From Spirochaetales bacterium (lineage in GTDB: Bacteria; Spirochaetota; Spirochaetia; Treponematales; Rectinemataceae), in the NCBI GenBank assembly GCA_015657395.1, contig JADLKI010000009.1, positions 42,084 to 49,772 of the forward strand: a stretch of DNA of 7,689 nucleotides, written 5' to 3'. The notes under the pieces were generated by a model. That model worked only from the letters and a program-made list of their open reading frames with translations, was not told where the DNA came from and ran no database searches. The translations under genes were made by a program, and so were the position numbers. The first letter of the stretch is position 1; the number at the start of each line of letters is the position of its first letter. Below, piece after piece: positions 5,940 to 7,689 of the stretch.

Positions 5940-7294
5940 TCCTCTTTCGCAATGTGAAAATAATGGAGCTCGAGCCTTCTGCGGTTTCGGAGCCGATCGA
6001 TGTCGCTGTCTTTGAACCCGGTGAAGGGGACAGAGGCGGAACCGTCGCCGCGATTGGCCCGAATCTGCAAAAACAATATCCGGGCGCCAAGGTCGCGGGC
6101 GAGGGCGGTTACCTCTCGGCCGGCCTTGTCTGCGGGCACACGCACCTTTACTCAGCGCTTGCCCGAGGCATGCTGGTCGACATCAGGCCATCGAAAGACT
6201 TTGCCCAGATGCTGGACCACCTCTGGTGGCGGCTCGACAGGGCCATCGACCCGAATATCCTGCGCGCGAGCGCCCTCGCGGGCTGCTCGGATGCGCTCAA
6301 GGCTGGCGTGACGAGCCTCGTCGACCACCATGCCGGCCCCGAATGCATCGACGGCAGCCTCTCGATCATCCGGGGAGCATACGAAGCGGTGGGCATCCGG
6401 GGCATTCTCTGCTACGAGACCACCGACCGCAACGGCATGGACGGCGCCCGCGCCGGCGTTGCGGAGAATATCCGCTTCGCCCGGGAAATCGATGCGGCGC
6501 GCGCTTCAGGAGCTAAGCCTCTGACCGAAGCGGCGATCGGCGCCCACGCGAGCTTCACCGTCGGCGAAGAGACGCTCACTGCGCTCGCTGATGCCGTGCG
6601 CGCGACCGGCCGCGGCATTCACATACACCTCGCCGAGGACAAGTTCGACGCCGTCGATGCCCGGCACCGTTTTGGCAAAGGCCCTGTCGAGCGCATCGAG
6701 GCCGTCGGCGCGCTGAACGACCGGAGCATCATCGGCCACGGCCTCTGGCTCAGCCCCTCAGAGGCCGAGATCATGAACGCGCACGGCGCCTTCCTCGCCC
6801 ACAATGCCCGCTCGAACATGAACAATGCGGTGGGCTACAACAACCTGTTGCCTGCTTTCGCGAATGTCGTGCTCGGCACGGACGGCATGGGGGCCGACAT
6901 GCTCGAGGAGTTCAAATTTGCGGTGTTCCGCCACCGGGAGAGCCAGGGGCCCTGGTGGCCGGGCGATTTTCTCAAAGTGCTGCACCGGGGCAACAAGCTC
7001 ATCGGGCGATATTTCGACCGCGACTACGCGCCCGATTGCCCCGGCTTCGGGACGGTGAAAGCAGGGGCGCCCGCGGACCTCGTGCTCTGGGACTACGATC
7101 CCCCTACCCCCCTCGTCGGCGAGAATATAGCCGGGCACTTCGCGTTCGGCATGTCCAGCCGTTCGGCCCGCACCGTCATGGTCGCCGGCTCTCTGAGGAT
7201 TCTGGACCGCCGCCCGCTCTATGACGACGCGCGTATCCAGGCCGAGGCCCGCGAACAGGCATCGAGACTTTGGAAACGTATGGAAGAGAGGTAA
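5936..7294 (+). CDS. ssnA: SsnA-like aminohydrolase (amidohydrolase superfamily)
   Basis: The 452-residue product matches the usual SsnA length (about 442 in E. coli). It belongs to the metal-dependent deaminase/chlorohydrolase branch that includes guanine deaminase, a cytoplasmic TIM-barrel enzyme. Visible active-site elements are H68 and H70 in CGHTHLYSALARGM, H231 and E234 in HIHLAEDKFD, H268 in IIGHG, and D316 in LGTDGMG. FLAHNARSNMNNAVG (287-301) is the conserved block between the last His and the Asp. The C-terminal strands GTVKAGAPADLVLWDYDPP close the beta-sandwich. No signal peptide or membrane segment is seen. Adjacency to ygfK is shared with E. coli and related clusters. The expected role is hydrolytic deamination or ring opening of a purine-derived compound, possibly the product of YgfK; this is inferred, and plain guanine deamination remains an alternative. 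The start overlaps the ygfK stop, so the two are likely translationally coupled. The gene ends 3 nt before ygeY. One 10-mer GGGGACAGAG occurs at 6026-6035. Confidence 0.94.
   Translation: MILFRNVKIMELEPSAVSEPIDVAVFEPGEGDRGGTVAAIGPNLQKQYPGAKVAGEGGYLSAGLVCGHTHLYSALARGMLVDIRPSKDFAQMLDHLWWRLDRAIDPNILRASALAGCSDALKAGVTSLVDHHAGPECIDGSLSIIRGAYEAVGIRGILCYETTDRNGMDGARAGVAENIRFAREIDAARASGAKPLTEAAIGAHASFTVGEETLTALADAVRATGRGIHIHLAEDKFDAVDARHRFGKGPVERIEAVGALNDRSIIGHGLWLSPSEAEIMNAHGAFLAHNARSNMNNAVGYNNLLPAFANVVLGTDGMGADMLEEFKFAVFRHRESQGPWWPGDFLKVLHRGNKLIGRYFDRDYAPDCPGFGTVKAGAPADLVLWDYDPPTPLVGENIAGHFAFGMSSRSARTVMVAGSLRILDRRPLYDDARIQAEAREQASRLWKRMEER
7286..7291 (+). promoter_or_regulatory. Ribosome binding site of ygeY
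   Basis: GAGAGG at the very end of ssnA precedes ATG 7298 by 6 nt. It supports this start and a continuing operon. Confidence 0.6.
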
Positions 7295-7297
7295 GAC

Positions 7298-7689
7298 ATG
7301 GACAGCAAAAAGATTCTCGAGAAGGCGCGCGAGTATCGCGATTACACCGCACAGAACCTGAGCAGGATCATTCAGGTGCCTGCATTCTCCACGACTGAAA
7401 AAGACCGCATAGCCCTGCTCAAAAGGCTCTGCGAGGAAGCGGGCATGGAAGACCTCTGGATCGACGGCCTCGGCTCGCTCCTGGGACGCGTCGGCTCAGG
7501 CTCCAGGAAAATCGTGTTCGATGCGCACATCGATACCGTCACTGTCGGCGACGAGTCTCAGTGGAAGACTCCTCCCTTCTCGGGGCTCATAAAAGACGGC
7601 CTCGTCTATGGCCGCGGCGCGTCCGACCAGCTGGGCGGAGCCGCTTCGATGATCACCGCCGCCCGCATTCTCAGGGACCTCGCCTACAA
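7298..7689 (+). CDS. ygeY: YgeY-like M20-family metallohydrolase, 3' truncated by the window
   Basis: This reading frame opens at ATG 7298 and runs off the end of the window, giving 130 residues of an enzyme normally about 400 long. The N-terminus reads LEKAREYRDYTAQNLSRIIQ and is followed by the M20 metal and catalytic blocks DAHIDTV (metal ligand H77, catalytic D79) and GRGASDQLGG (bridging metal ligand D110). The stretches GRG-SDQ-GG and DAHIDTV match E. coli YgeY, the selenium-cluster-associated hydrolase, better than generic ArgE or DapE. The family hydrolyses amide bonds with two divalent metals, typically Zn. In this cluster it is likely to deacylate or decarbamoylate an open-chain intermediate, perhaps on the way to diaminopropionate. 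That role is inferred from its usual partners YgeX and YgeW, which are not in view. The second metal-binding half and the dimerisation domain lie beyond the window. Confidence 0.9.
   Translation, partial: MDSKKILEKAREYRDYTAQNLSRIIQVPAFSTTEKDRIALLKRLCEEAGMEDLWIDGLGSLLGRVGSGSRKIVFDAHIDTVTVGDESQWKTPPFSGLIKDGLVYGRGASDQLGGAASMITAARILRDLAY

Larger units (their letters stand above)
1263..6035. repeat. Dispersed 9-base word GGGACAGAG / CTCTGTCCC, nine exact copies
   Basis: Exact copies in the GGGACAGAG orientation start at 1263, 1679, 4356 and 6027. Exact copies in the CTCTGTCCC orientation start at 4502, 5021, 5129, 5279 and 5470. Six extend to the 10-mer GGGGACAGAG / CTCTGTCCCC (4355, 4502, 5129, 5279, 5470 and 6026). 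The shorter core GGACAGA / TCTGTCC occurs five more times (903, 4202, 4211, 4223 and 5557). Copies lie in four different genes and in all codon phases, encoding for example SSVP, TSVP, PLSP, GTEL, GDRG, RDRA and GQSS, so protein motif conservation does not explain them. A 9-mer on both strands is expected about 0.06 times in a window this size. Confidence 0.75.

Noticed and set aside
1..7689. tRNA, rRNA, CRISPR array, insertion sequence, rho-independent terminator, promoter
   Set aside because: No cloverleaf, regularly spaced direct repeats, transposase or hairpin-plus-T-run was seen, and gene junctions of at most 3 nt leave no room for intergenic signals.

Overview
The window is a compact, GC-rich (about 60% by eye, not counted) stretch read entirely on the + strand. 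Five genes are packed head to tail with gaps of 1 to 3 nt or 4-nt ATGA overlaps, so it looks like the interior of a single operon. Both ends are cut: the first gene starts before base 1 and the last runs past base 7689. I see no promoter, terminator, RNA gene, IS element or CRISPR, and no stretch without a gene.

Layout: (1) 1-1305, the C-terminal 434 residues of a molybdenum hydroxylase large subunit of the xanthine dehydrogenase family. (2) 1307-2757, a cyclic amidohydrolase (allantoinase / dihydroorotase / hydantoinase superfamily) whose reading frame breaks at a G5 run at 1408-1412. (3) 2754-5939, a complete YgfK-like multidomain flavo-iron-sulfur oxidoreductase of 1061 residues. (4) 5936-7294, a complete SsnA-like aminohydrolase. 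(5) 7298 to the end, the first 130 residues of a YgeY-like M20 metallohydrolase.

This gene set matches the selenium-dependent molybdenum hydroxylase / purine-catabolism cluster best known from the yge-ygf-xdh region of E. coli and from anaerobic gut bacteria. The members shown here do not themselves prove selenium use, because selD, yqeB and yqeC are not in the window. Inferred logic: the hydroxylase interconverts oxidised purines, YgfK supplies a reductive step on the aromatic ring, and three metal hydrolases (SsnA, the cyclic amidohydrolase and YgeY) open and trim the rings. The individual steps are inferred from family membership and context. The host is probably an anaerobic or facultative bacterium; GC-rich composition and gene order do not let me name a phylum.

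Two observations stand out beyond the gene calls. One is the frame break in the amidohydrolase gene, which is either an assembly or real indel, or a TTGA stop/start junction. The other is a short DNA word, GGGACAGAG / CTCTGTCCC, present nine times exactly in 7.7 kb. It occurs in both orientations and several reading frames, and seven copies fall within 1.7 kb of ygfK and the ssnA start. That is far above chance and looks like a DNA-level signal superimposed on coding sequence.
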